Origin: Nematostella vectensis
Taxonomy: Eukaryota > Cnidaria > Anthozoa > Actiniaria > Edwardsiidae
Length of the DNA stretch: 64,000 bases
Assembly (NCBI RefSeq): GCF_932526225.1
Contig: NC_064043.1
Coordinates: 4,455,501 to 4,519,500 of the forward strand
Direction: 5' to 3'
Both the position numbers and the translations under genes were made by a program. The notes under the pieces were generated by a model that ran no database searches, was not told the origin of the DNA, and saw only the letters and a list, made by a program, of their open reading frames with translations. Below are positions 26,114 to 36,425 of this stretch, one piece after another. How positions within the stretch are numbered: position 1 is the first letter of the stretch; the number at the start of each line of letters is the position of its first letter.

Positions 26114-29100
26114 ATGCGGTTTTGCGGATTGTCCCGATATCTCTATGTTCTGGAGACTCTTTTTATTCTGGTTTTGCATTGGGAATCAGGTAAGAAATTA
26201 ACCATTACATCCATAGCAGACACTTGAACAGAACGCATGTATTTTTGTTAGTTAATTCAATGGAGTGCGAAGACGTGACAGGTTTTCGCAGACACGCTTA
26301 AAGTTTTGTAAAAACTGCTGAAAAGCTGCGTGCATATGTTTCACTTGAGCGAGTTGAACCATTCTGGGATAAGGAATGCATTTTTTTTGCTTGAAATATA
26401 CATCTTTACTTTTTCAAACCACAACGTATATGACTTCACATTCATATTTATTTAGAGTCCGCGTGATTGTCCTATTTTCGTTTTCGTGTTCCTCCTCCTA
26501 CACGGGTATGTTGCGAAAAACTAATTAATTTTGTATTGAAGTTAGTGAATCTTTAACAGATGGCGGTTACTGTTCTTATTAAAAGTTTTGAAAAATGATG
26601 CCATTAAACTGAGCTTAGCGAATGGGAACATTTGATCTCCAAAACTACATTAGGTCTAGTATCAGACGAGGTCAGTTGGCTTGCTTTATTATTATTTGTG
26701 CCTTTTAGACCAGAAGTAATTGTTCGACTTTTTTCTGGGGGGAAGGGGGGGGACTTTTTTTACCGACCTTTCAAATACCTTCTCTTTACCCTTGTATTTA
26801 CGCTTGTTTTTTCTTGTCTTACTGCCTTCCTTTATTCTTCTAGCATGCTCGGAGTTGTCGCCTCCATGTCGAATATTAAAACTACTCGAAGAGATACCAG
26901 GCCGAGCTCTACTAAATCACACATTCAAGACAATAAACAACGCGAAGGGGAAGTGGGCGTGTGAGTATGAGTGTTTTATGGAAACACGCTGCCTGTCTTT
27001 CAACTATAGGCCCAGACCTAAGCCCAGAGCGAAAAACAAGGGCGGGACGGAATATATCTGTCAGTTGAATGACTCGGATGAAAAGAAGAATTTTAAGAAC
27101 ATGGCTGATGTGAGCGAATCTGTGTATCAAGGTTTTGAGGTAAGATACGGATATTTCCTTTTTTGACTGACGAGTGCATTTCCTGACGTAGGTGCCAATT
27201 ACAAAGAAAGGGCCAAGGAACGTATTCATTCGAAAGATAAACGCATATTTTTATTTTGTAATTGCATAGATGATCTTGGTAAGCCATAATTTTTTACAGC
27301 TTATGCAGTCAGTTGACATATAATATACCAGTTGCATTACGTCTAACCGAGAGACCATGATGGTCTCTTGACGTCTAACCCATACTAAGAGCATAAGCGC
27401 GCTGAAAACACAACTAGCAGCATCCTCACTTTCTTAACCTTGTCCTGACCTAGCTGCATTCTAAGTATAAGACAAGCGACGTCATTGCACGTTTTGCAAT
27501 GCGTTTCTGTGAAATATGATCATTACGTCTCTTAGTCAACCTTGTCCCAGGCGTTCTTACCGGGTTTCCTGTGTTCAACCTTGTCCCAGGCGTTCTTACC
27601 GGGTTTCCTTTGTTCAACCTTGTCCCAGGGGTTCTTACCGGGTTTCCTGTGTTCAACCTTGTCCCAGGCGTTCTTACCGGGTTTCCTGTGTTCAACCTTG
27701 TCCCAGGCGTTCTTACCGGGTTTCCTGTGTTCAACCTTGTCCCAGGCGTTCTTACCGGGTTTCCTGTGTTCAACCTTGTCCCAGGCGTTCTTACCGGGTT
27801 TCCTGTGTTCAACCTTGTCCCAGGCGTTCTTACCGGGTTTCCTGTGTTCAACCTTGTCCCAGGCGTTCTTACCGGGTTTCCTGTGTTCAACCTTGTCCCA
27901 GGCGTTCTTACCGGGTTTCCTGTGTTCAACCTTGTCCCAGGCGTTCTTACCGGGTTTTTTGTGCTTGTGAACAGTGAGGCAGAGTGGGGCCTGTGACTAG
28001 CTGTTTTTCTGTGAGGTCGAAACTCCTGCCAACCACAGAAAACCCAATCAGACACCCGGGTAAGAGCGTCTTGGACTACACTGGGATACTGAAATATGGT
28101 TCTGGCCTTGTCTCTTTTCGGCCTAACCCCGATTTGTTGTTTGGATTGCTGCAAATCACGTGTCAAGTTTAATACTCACGAAATCGTCTGCTTTTTTGTT
28201 GTCGCTTGTTTTTTTTTTTTGTTTTTTTGTTTTTTTTGCTTTCAATGAATAAACATACCCATACCTTTTTTAACTCTTTCCTACTGTGCCCCCTTAGAAT
28301 GTTTGTAATAACAGACCTTGCCCGGATGATCGGTCAACCTGTGGTATAACGGATTCCTCGCACAGCTGTTTGTGTCGACCTGGATTTGAAGGAGAGAAAT
28401 GCTCGGGTACGTGTAGGTCTGCAAAACAGAAACAGAGTCATCTGATAATCATCATCTTTGTGCAAGTAAGCGCGAGGAAGAAGAAATAGTAATAGTAATA
28501 GTTACTTCATTACATGGATTTTACCGAAACATTTAGAACTATATTGGATATAGACACAACCTAGCCCGAACCCAACCCAACATAAGATAATATAACATAA
28601 ATATGGCATGACATCGAAGGCACATCTTACGTCTTCCAACCTCGATTTTTTTATAGACATAGATGAGTGCGCTGTTAGTCGTGATTCACCGTGCGACAAA
28701 AACGCAGAGTGCAACAACACTGTTGGCTCTTATAAATGCACTTGCAAGCCTGGATACACTGGAGACGGAAAAACATGTCAAGGTATTGATCCGAATGCAA
28801 TATGATTAAAAAACATAAAATTTTATCTAGTTAAACTATTCGTCTTGTTTTTTTTTTATAGACATAGATGAGTGCGCCATTAGTGGTGATTCGCCATGCG
28901 ACAAAAACGCAGAGTGCAACAACACTGTTGGCTCTTATACGTGCACTTGCAATCCTGGATACACTGGAGACGGGAAAACTTGTGATGGTATTGTTCAAAT
29001 ACAATATGACTAAAACGCAGAGTGTAACAACACTGTTGGCTCTTATACGTGTACTTGCAAGCCTTGATACACAGGAGACGGAAAAATGTGTCAAGGATTA

Positions 29101-30168
29101 AATTGTTATGATTTTACTTGTGTGTAGATATTCTTTACTGTGCGAATGACTGATACTGCACTGTTTGCCCCAGAAGACCTATGCAAGGAACAGTGAATTT
29201 GCGTGTACTTGCAAGCCTTGATACACAGGAGACGAAAAAATGAATCAAGGATTAAATTGTTATGATTTTACTTGTGTAAATATTCTTTACTGTGCGAATG
29301 ACTGATACTGCACTGTTTGCCCCAGAAGACCTGTGCAAGGAACAGTGAATGCGTTTCACTTTTTGGTTTGAATCATTTCATCATTTTTCTTTCGCTTTAT
29401 TTCTCCGTTAATTCGAGCATTTACGATAATAGTATGAAACCTAGTCTAGGAAATCTGCAAAATCCGTCAAATCAAACAAACGATTAATTTTTGAGATTTA
29501 GATATTGATGTACCAAAGCCTCCACCAGTGGTTACCACAACAGTCAGGGATCGTATAACAACAACTAGGTTGATATAGAAAAGGCCTTTTCCAATATGCG
29601 AAATATTACCTTATAAATACGGTCCCAAATCATCATTCATTCTCTACCAACAATTCCCATTCCAGAATGATAGGAAAAAAACGAGCCCTTAGTGACGGCT
29701 TTTGTTGTGTTGTATAGACATAGACGAGTGCAAATAGGGCAATTGCGACCCTTTTTGCACTCGTCTTTGTTTATAAAACACAAACCGATCACTAACCAAA
29801 ATGAATAGTGAGAATTGTCAGTGAATATGCTTTATCTACTTGCAGATGTCAACGAGTGCACCACCAACCCTGATATCTGCAACGGAGAATGTACCAATTA
29901 CAATGGATCCTACACGTGCAAGTGCCGTGATAAATCTAATACAATGTCACAAGCTCCTCACTGTATACAAGGTAAATAGTAGCATCATAGTCCCTTTAAC
30001 AAGACCGTTTGGCCGCTTCTCTTCCCTGATACACTTGATGCAGATCAAAAATCTTGAAGCAATACCTACACTTGGAAGGGAATAAAGGGGAGAGGAAGTC
30101 ACCTGGACTTCATCACTATCAAGCTGATGCTAACTGTGATTGGTGGTGATGGGCACAGTTTGGGCGTA

Positions 30169-30218
<50 letters not shown>

Positions 30219-31384
30219 AATGATGATATTTTCATGATGATAATGATCGTAGTAGTGGTTATAAGATGACAATAATGATGATTGGAGAATGGTGATGATG
30301 ATGATGACGACGACGATGATTAGATTGGTTGCGGTATTGAAAATGATTACCAGTATGTTTATGGTGAACTTGGCAAAGAAGTCGATGCTTACCAATGTGA
30401 AATATTCTTAGCTACTACCTGCCTAGCCACAAAGCGTGCGATGCCAAATGCGATAGACGGCCTTTATTGGATAAAACCGCCAAACAACAGCGACGCACTG
30501 CAGGCGTACTGTGATATGACGTCATATGGAGGAGGCTGGACGATGTGTTATACTGTTGACAATAAGGCTGAGCCAAAGACGAAAACTCAGTACGATGAAA
30601 AAAAACCATACCCGCAAAAGGGTTACGGGACAGACTGCAACAATATTCCAGTAAGTACGCATCTTATAAGCGCAAGAACCACATATCAACTATGTCTAAC
30701 AGCAGGTTAAAAAAAAATTAAACTTCAAGATGTCTTTACTACTTTGTTTCCATTTCCAACACCCTCTCTCTTCAATCAGCCCCCCTCCCCCTACTTGTTG
30801 AGAGCTTCTACGGTATCATTCCAGAATTCCAGAGAGCTCCCAGAGATTCGCGTATCTCTCTCCCTCTGTTGTCCGTAATATGGGCTTTTGCTATATGGTG
30901 TAAACTGAGACTGGCAGAGAAACATTTTATATTATTGACCGTTTTCAATTTTTTTTTTTTTCTTCATCAGTTCAAAGACGTGATTTATATATTGGAGAGA
31001 ACAAAGGAGAGTGTTTACTTCACAAGTGACAATAAAAATCTGCCTCTCACGCTAGCCACCAGCTACGATATACCAATCTATGGAACCTGGTACCCAGCCG
31101 GGCAGACCCTGAATGGCAACCGCACTGTCAGTACTAAGTACGACTTTCAGATGATGATATGCGACCAGCAAGACAAGCATCCGTTTGAGGGAGTGATGGT
31201 CAGCGGTATAGTTAACAATTGCTATAAGTATTGTGACAACCGTAATCATTGGTGCAGCGATAAAATGTCTGTCTATTTTCGCACTGGAGGGGAGGGGGGA
31301 GAATACGACGGTGTTGCGTTTAATACAAATGGTTATATAGGAAGAGAATTGCCCAAAGACATTATAAGCGTCGGACTACGATAA
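26114..31384 (+). CDS. Secreted PAN/EGF/fibrinogen-like domain protein
   Basis: Eight in-phase exons: 26114-26189, 26844-27139, 28298-28406, 28657-28782, 28862-28987, 29846-29971, 30412-30650, 30971-31384; 503 aa plus stop. Exon 1 gives a signal peptide (MRFCGLSRY then [11 protein letters not shown]). Exon 2 is a PAN/apple-like domain ([19 protein letters not shown]...CLSFNY...CQLND). Exon 3 is a plain EGF (NVCNNRPC...[12 protein letters not shown]). Exons 4-6 are single-exon EGF modules; two begin DIDEC and the last DVNEC, so they are calcium-binding type, and each has phase-1 borders. Exons 7-8 form a fibrinogen-like C-terminus ([16 protein letters not shown] ... [15 protein letters not shown]). 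This architecture occurs in cnidarian secreted proteins, including skeletal organic matrix proteins of corals. An extracellular adhesive or lectin-like role is inferred, with no catalytic residues to test it. Confidence 0.88.
27537..27960. repeat. 39-bp minisatellite, eleven copies, in intron 2 of the PAN/EGF gene
   Basis: GTCCCAGG recurs every 39 bp from 27544 to 27934 (eleven units); each unit runs CAACCTTGTCCCAGGCGTTC then TTACCGGGTTTCCTGTGTT. Only a few substitutions are present (for example gtgttc to tttgttc in copy 2, ggggtt in copy 3). Because 39 is a multiple of 3 and the unit lacks stops in most frames, it yields several long repetitive ORFs on both strands, which are not genes. Confidence 0.95.
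29005..29350 (+). pseudogene. Two decayed EGF-exon copies within the EGF cluster
   Basis: After the intact EGF exon 28862-28987, the exon tail (ACGCAGAGTGTAACAACACT through GTGTCAAGG) reappears at about 29013-29093. It is fused directly to intron sequence without an acceptor and carries an in-frame stop (CCTTGATAC instead of CCTGGATAC). A 150-bp segment including that tail is then tandemly repeated at about 29202-29349, with further loss. Neither can be spliced in as a normal EGF module. Confidence 0.8.
29502..29578 (+). other. Possible alternative or vestigial linker exon of the PAN/EGF gene
   Basis: Bounded by an AG acceptor and a GT donor and open in the incoming phase, it would encode [18 protein letters not shown] and a Thr-rich tail, a plausible Pro/Thr linker. 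However, it ends in phase 2, whereas the next EGF exon (29846) needs phase 1, so including it would break the frame. Either it is not used, or it has another partner I did not find. Confidence 0.3.
29718..29770. repeat. 53-bp near-perfect hairpin containing a vestigial EGF exon start
   Basis: ACATAGACGAGTGCAAATAG pairs with the reverse complement at the other end (TTTGCACTCGTCTTTGT), with arms of about 22 bp around a short loop (caattgcga). The left arm reproduces an acceptor plus the DIDEC start of an EGF exon, followed by a stop codon. Confidence 0.8.
30166..30320. repeat. GATGAT microsatellite
   Basis: A run of about sixteen GAT units at 30171-30218, followed by degenerate GAT/GAC repeats, in the intron before the fibrinogen-like exons. 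The antisense poly-Ile open frame is an artefact of this repeat. Confidence 0.9.
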
Positions 31385-32035
31385 AATATATTTTCTTTTT
31401 CTGGGGCCCCCTTCTTAGGCAATAGCGGGCAATATCAGGATAAACGATTTCATTTATGTATGCCAAGAGAAAGACGAAAATGCGATTTCAAAATAACTTC
31501 ATCCATTAAAAGCGAAATGCCTGAGTTTTTTTCTAATCCAAGCGTTTTATTCTCAAACTAATGTACCATTTCCTTAATAATACTGTATATAATGTTCTCT
31601 TCATTTTAGAATTGTTTTGTTAACACCGGAAAATAGACCATGGCATGTTTTTATGTTGGCAAATCGAAAACTTTTCGACTAGAAAAATTGCAGTTATCAA
31701 CAGAATCGAATATTGGTGTTAATACAGTACCAAGCTCTTTGAATTCGACAAATGGTTTGTTTACATTAAATAGCCTATATCAATACATACCAACTTTTTT
31801 AGGAGAATTGATACACTTTCCCAACAAGTAAATTCCAAACATAGCAAAATATGAATCGAACACTGCTGTTAAACTGTGTGAAGCTTATCATACACTCTTG
31901 TGTCGTTGGATATACTGATATATCCTGATATTCTCATTACTCTCAGAATACAGGGATTTCCATTTATAAAGCAACCATGATGCATCGCGCGCTACGATAA
32001 ATTGATTCCACATAGTGCAACCTTATTTAAAATAC

Positions 32036-32100
32036 GTGTGTACATAGCACGTGTGTACATAGCACGTGTGTACATAGCACGTGTGTACATAAAACATGTG
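32036..32100. repeat. 15-bp tandem repeat (ACGTGTGTACATAGC), about four copies
   Basis: Four to five adjacent units of CACGTGTGTACATAG, the last two degenerate, in the intergenic region after the PAN/EGF gene. Confidence 0.8.
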
Positions 32101-32657
32101 TATGAAGTCCATTCAGCCAGGGCCGTAGCAGGGGGTGGGGCACTGGGGGCACGTGCCCCCCAAATATTGTCAACATTTTAATGACCACGGAAGGGGTGTG
32201 ACTATACCCCCAATGCTTTCTTAATTTTCTTGTATCGTGCCCTCTCCCCCAACTTTTCGAGGGCTGCCAAAGCTCTGTAAGCTGATATTATAAGGAAAAA
32301 ATCCAGCACGTTCAGAGCAAATGTATAGTAATAATACCAATAGTATATGTATATATATATAGTCGAAACTTTGTATAAACATATAACCGCAAAAATATTT
32401 ATATCGTTATATCGAAAAATATTTCTATTGAAACTCTCGGTTTAACGATATTCTTGGTAATGTGCAAGACAAGGTGTTTATATAGTTATGAGTATTAACA
32501 CTTGGTGCATTTTATTGTTATACCTAGAAAATCGTTATTTACCGAACATAGCTATATGGATTTGTCTTCATGTAAATTTTTATTGCCAGCGCTAAATAAA
32601 TTTTAACAAGGCCAGCCATAGCGGGGGAAGGGGCGACTGTACCAAGTAAAATAGGGA

Positions 32658-32812
32658 ACACCAAAAACTGGTATTCGACTCCGCCAATTTTCGTCTTTAA
32701 TAAGACTTCTTGTGGCGCGAGACACTAAAACATTACAACCTGTAAAAAGATTGTAACGATTCACCAGTCTGAAGACGAAAAATTGTCAGAGTCGAATACC
32801 AGTTTTTGGTGT
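32658..32812. mobile_element. MITE-like inverted-repeat element, 155 bp
   Basis: Terminal inverted repeats of about 40 bp: the left starts ACACCAAAAACTGGTATTCG and continues ACTCCGCCAATTTTCGTC. The right end is its near-perfect reverse complement, with a few mismatches in the inner part. No coding capacity. A target duplication could not be assigned with confidence, so the superfamily is unknown. Confidence 0.75.
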
Positions 32813-32875
32813 ATTGTATTTATTCTTCTGGTTTACGATCACGACTATTTAGGGCTTTTGCGTCGATTCCCAGTA

Positions 32876-33303
32876 GAATAGGAGTATTACTAAGGCTGTG
32901 TTTACATTTGGTATTTTGTAATAGGAGTATTACTAAGGCTGTGTTTACATTTGGTATTTTGTAATAGGAGTATTACTAAGGCTTTGTTTACATTTGGTAT
33001 TTTGTAATAGGAGTATTTCTAAGGCTGTGTTTACATTTGGTATTTTGTAATAGGACTATTACTAAGGCTGTGTTTACATTTGGTATTTTGTAATAGGAGT
33101 ATTACTAAGGCTGTGTTTACATTTGGTATTTTGTAATAGTAGTATTACTAAGGCTGTGTTTACATTTGGTATTTTGTAACAGGAGTATTACTAAGGCTGT
33201 GTTTACATTTGGTATTTTGTAATAGTAGTATTACTAAGGCTGTGTTTACATTTGGTATTTTGTAACAGGAGTATTACTAAGGCTGTGTTTTGGTATTTTG
33301 TAA
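32876..33303. repeat. 43-bp tandem repeat, about ten copies
   Basis: Near-identical units of AATAGGAGTATTACTAAGGC followed by TGTGTTTACATTTGGTATTTTGT, with alternating single-base variants (aggagt, agtagt, aacagg). The last unit is shortened. It is intergenic between the PAN/EGF gene and the GPCR. Confidence 0.95.
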
Positions 33304-33595
33304 TGTGCGCCAACTGCGATAAAAAGACGAGTGCCCTCGTAAAGCTGATGTGTTAGTGTTTACTGTTTGTCCGATTTTGGGCAAAAATGCAAAATAAAGT
33401 TTTCTGGCCGAGAATTCTCGGGTGTTTCGAGAAACGGGCGCCAGGCATGTTACATAGGGGTGGCATTTTCGACAAAGATGCGCATAAGCTCGTATACAAT
33501 GGACCTCTCTAAATACGGGCCACTACTTCGCATCGAATTTATCTCACGCGTTTCTGAGAATTTTAACGCAAGCCCCCCTGCTCTTATTCTCTTAA

Positions 33596-33837
33596 AGCCG
33601 CATTGTCACCAGTTTACTTCCGGTCGATTACGTAACAATCTCCGATGATTTTTAACGGAAAAGGCGAAAAATATTTCAAAATATTGCAGGCAGTGTGTTT
33701 ATTGGAAGTTATTTGTGGATGTGATTGATAATTTACAGCGGATGGCCTGTTTAATATCTCGGATTTTAATAGATTGTTTTGTCTTTTAACGGTTGAGGTT
33801 TCCGTCGGACCGGAAGTAAACTGGTGACAATGCGGCT
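33596..33837. mobile_element. TTAA-flanked MITE, family A copy 2 (242 bp)
   Basis: It has the same AGCCGCATTGTCACCAGTTT inverted termini as the 12111-12343 copy and exact TTAA flanks (33592-33595 and 33838-33841). The interiors are alignable throughout (ATTACGTAACAATCTCCG, GTGATTGATAATTTA, TCGGATTTTAATAGATT), with a small indel accounting for the length difference. Non-autonomous, probably mobilised by a TTAA-specific (piggyBac-type) transposase encoded elsewhere. Confidence 0.92.
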
Positions 33838-34340
33838 TTAAATTGAATGGTTACCGGTACGTGGGGTTTTCGACAAGCAGAGATCCGTGTTCTCTCACTC
33901 CCGCTCACCTCAAAGCCATCCAACAAATAAAACACTTGTTGATGTTCTTAACATTTACTTGATAGTACAAGCTCGCAGAACAATCGCACGATTACAATGT
34001 GGGATATAGGAATTTTACTGATCACTAAACAACAATGCAAAGCTTTCTTGGTAGAGTGACCTTTTCCCTAAAAGCAACACTAACGGGTCTTGTTTCTTTC
34101 CGCTGGATGTGATTTAGTTGTCTGCAAAGTTTTGTTACTTTCCACTGGATACGATGCTTTTGTTTGCAAAGCTTCCAGGTAATGTCTCACCTGACGACAG
34201 GCACGTAAAGGACATTGAAAAACTGTAAGGGCAAGCACGATTCAAGGGACATTAAGAAAACAGGAGGGGAGGGGGGGTACGCTCCTACTGGTCATTTCCT
34301 TGCATTGTATGGGGGCACGCCCCCCCTGCCCTTATAGGCG

Positions 34341-35384
34341 TCATGGCACTACCTGAAGCTCAATATAATGTCCTGCCGTTAGCCTCGTACTACATAGATG
34401 AGGAGAATCAACGACCTGGAACTCATCACTGCGCATGCGCCGACCGCGGCTAAAAGCCTCCCGAAAGTCACGCTTCCAAAACAAACAAAAGCAAGGGTTC
34501 ACAAGTGACGTAACAAACCGTAAGTGAATGATGACATGCTCTGCCCACTCCGGAAGATGGAAGGCTGTAGAACTGTACTGATACCTTATAAGGGCATTTG
34601 GCATCCAGCAAAACGTGTACGTGACCAGCATCAGCACAAACATGATGACCGTCCGGGATTCGTGCGAGTGCTGATTTCCGGATGTGATGCAACCGTGTGA
34701 TTGGTCCTTTTTAATCATCTCATTGTGGCGACGAACCTCGGAGAAAATTTTATAATACGAGTAGGCGAGGAAGGGGAACTGGATTAGAACAGTCACAAAG
34801 TTGAATAAGGAAAATGCGATCTCGGACTTTCTAAAATTTTCGGTTCCTTCTTCAGTCACGTCTAGATCCCCGGGTGGTGCCCACGCAAGCTGAATCAAGG
34901 ACAGAATCAGAGAAACCACCCACACGCTGACAATAACAAGCTTAGCGCGAAACTTAGTCACCAACACAGTATGACGTAAGGCAAACATGATAGCAACATG
35001 ACGTTCCGCCGTCACCAAGGAAATATGAGTGACAGTCGAAAACGACGTGAATGTCAGAAGAGGCACGCTTGCCTGGCAAATACCGTTATTTGCCGTCGCC
35101 TTGCAGGCCAAGTAAGCTGGAATCACGTATAATCCAGTCAGGAGGTCCGAGGTGGCGAGGCTTGCCAGGAAGATGTTGGTGACAGTACGCAAAGTGACTC
35201 TGGTCCTGACCAGGTGTAGGACAGTGGTGTTGAGAAGGACGATAGCTATTGCCAGGAGGATGCTGGGGATGTCGGTAGATGGGCCAAAACTTGGCCTGTA
35301 ATCATGCGAGCTGATGTTATGAGGGCTCCCTTTCGATTCATGCATGCTTTTGGTGGTTATCCTAGAGGAAGAAAGTGTATTCAT
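34341..35384 (-). CDS. Class A (rhodopsin-like) G-protein-coupled receptor, intronless
   Basis: 347-aa single-exon seven-transmembrane receptor. Landmarks: N52 in helix 1, D80 (LATSD) in helix 2, ERH at 127-129 in place of DRY, W155 in helix 4, P204 in helix 5, CWMP at 259-262 in helix 6, NPCFC at 296-300 in helix 7 (NPxxY variant ending in Cys), then the amphipathic FWKRDFREAF helix 8. A possible N-glycosylation site (NIS, residue 23) lies in the short N-terminus. A cysteine (C103) sits at the usual start of helix 3, but the second extracellular loop (about 168-188) has no cysteine to pair with it. Overall style resembles the melanocortin/adenosine-like lineage-expanded receptors of cnidarians. 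The ligand is unknown. It signals at the plasma membrane by family analogy. Confidence 0.88.
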   Translation of the reverse strand: MNTLSSSRITTKSMHESKGSPHNISSHDYRPSFGPSTDIPSILLAIAIVLLNTTVLHLVRTRVTLRTVTNIFLASLATSDLLTGLYVIPAYLACKATANNGICQASVPLLTFTSFSTVTHISLVTAERHVAIMFALRHTVLVTKFRAKLVIVSVWVVSLILSLIQLAWAPPGDLDVTEEGTENFRKSEIAFSLFNFVTVLIQFPFLAYSYYKIFSEVRRHNEMIKKDQSHGCITSGNQHSHESRTVIMFVLMLVTYTFCWMPNALIRYQYSSTAFHLPEWAEHVIIHLRFVTSLVNPCFCLFWKRDFREAFSRGRRMRSDEFQVVDSPHLCSTRLTAGHYIELQVVP

Positions 35385-35417
35385 GTAACTAGAAGTAGCA
35401 TTGTTACAAAACGCACC

Positions 35418-36425
35418 AATATATACGAGTAAAGCATTACTATATACGAGTGACGCATGACTATATACGAGTGACGCACGACTATATATGCGTAATGCAT
35501 GACTATATGCGTGGAGTGACGTACGACTATTTATACGTATGACGCACGACTTTATACAAGTGACGCACGACTATATACAAGTGACGCACGACTTTATACA
35601 AGTGACGCACGGCTATATGCAAGTGATGCACGACTATATACGAGTGACGCACGACTATATACAAGTGACGCAAGACTATATACGAGTGACGCACGAATTT
35701 ATACAAGTGACGCACTACTATATACAAGTGACGCACGAATTTATACAAGTGACGCACTACTATATACAAGTGACGCACGAATTTATACAAGTGACGCACT
35801 ACTATATACAAGTGACGCACTACTATATACAAGTGACGCACGAATTTATACAAGTGACGCACGACTATATGCAAGTGACGCACGACTTTATGGTGACGCA
35901 CGATTATATACGAGTGACGCACGACTATATACGAGTGACGCACGACTATATACAAGTGACGCACGACTATATACGAGTGACGCACGACTATATACAAGTG
36001 ACGCACGACTATATACAAGTGACGCACGACTTTATACAAGTGACGCACGACTATATACAAGTGACGCAAGACTATATACGAGTGACGCACGAATTTATAC
36101 AAGTGACGCACTACTATATACAAGTGACGCACGAATTTATACAAGTGACGCACTACTATATACAAGTGACGCACTACTATATACAAGTGACGCACTACTA
36201 TATACAAGTGACGCACGAATTTATGGTGACGCACGATTATATACGAGTGACGCACGACTATATACGAGTGACGCACGACTATATACAAGTGACGCACGAC
36301 TATATACGAGTGACGCGCGACTTTATGGTGACGCACGATTATATACGAGTGACGCACGACTATATACGAGTGACGCACGATTATATACGAGTGACGCACT
36401 ACTATATACGAGTGACGCACGACTA
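35418..36425. repeat. 21-bp minisatellite, roughly 45 copies, upstream of the GPCR
   Basis: Units of GTGACGCACGACTATATACA(A/G) with few variants (TACTATATACAA, AATTTATACAA) and several 15-bp short units (TTTATGGTGACGCAC). Larger blocks are duplicated: the order of variant units around 35690-35900 recurs around 36080-36250. The 21-bp length gives stop-free frames of almost 300 codons on both strands. The array starts about 35 bp upstream of the GPCR start codon. Each unit contains TGACGCA, close to an AP-1/CRE half-site. Confidence 0.95.

Noticed and set aside
27450-28166. 238-codon minus-strand frame and three plus-strand frames of 13-residue repeats
   Set aside because: They are translations of the 39-bp intronic minisatellite; no splice sites or start context, and several frames are open at once.
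30099-30395. Minus-strand poly-isoleucine membrane protein
   Set aside because: Antisense translation of a GAT microsatellite.
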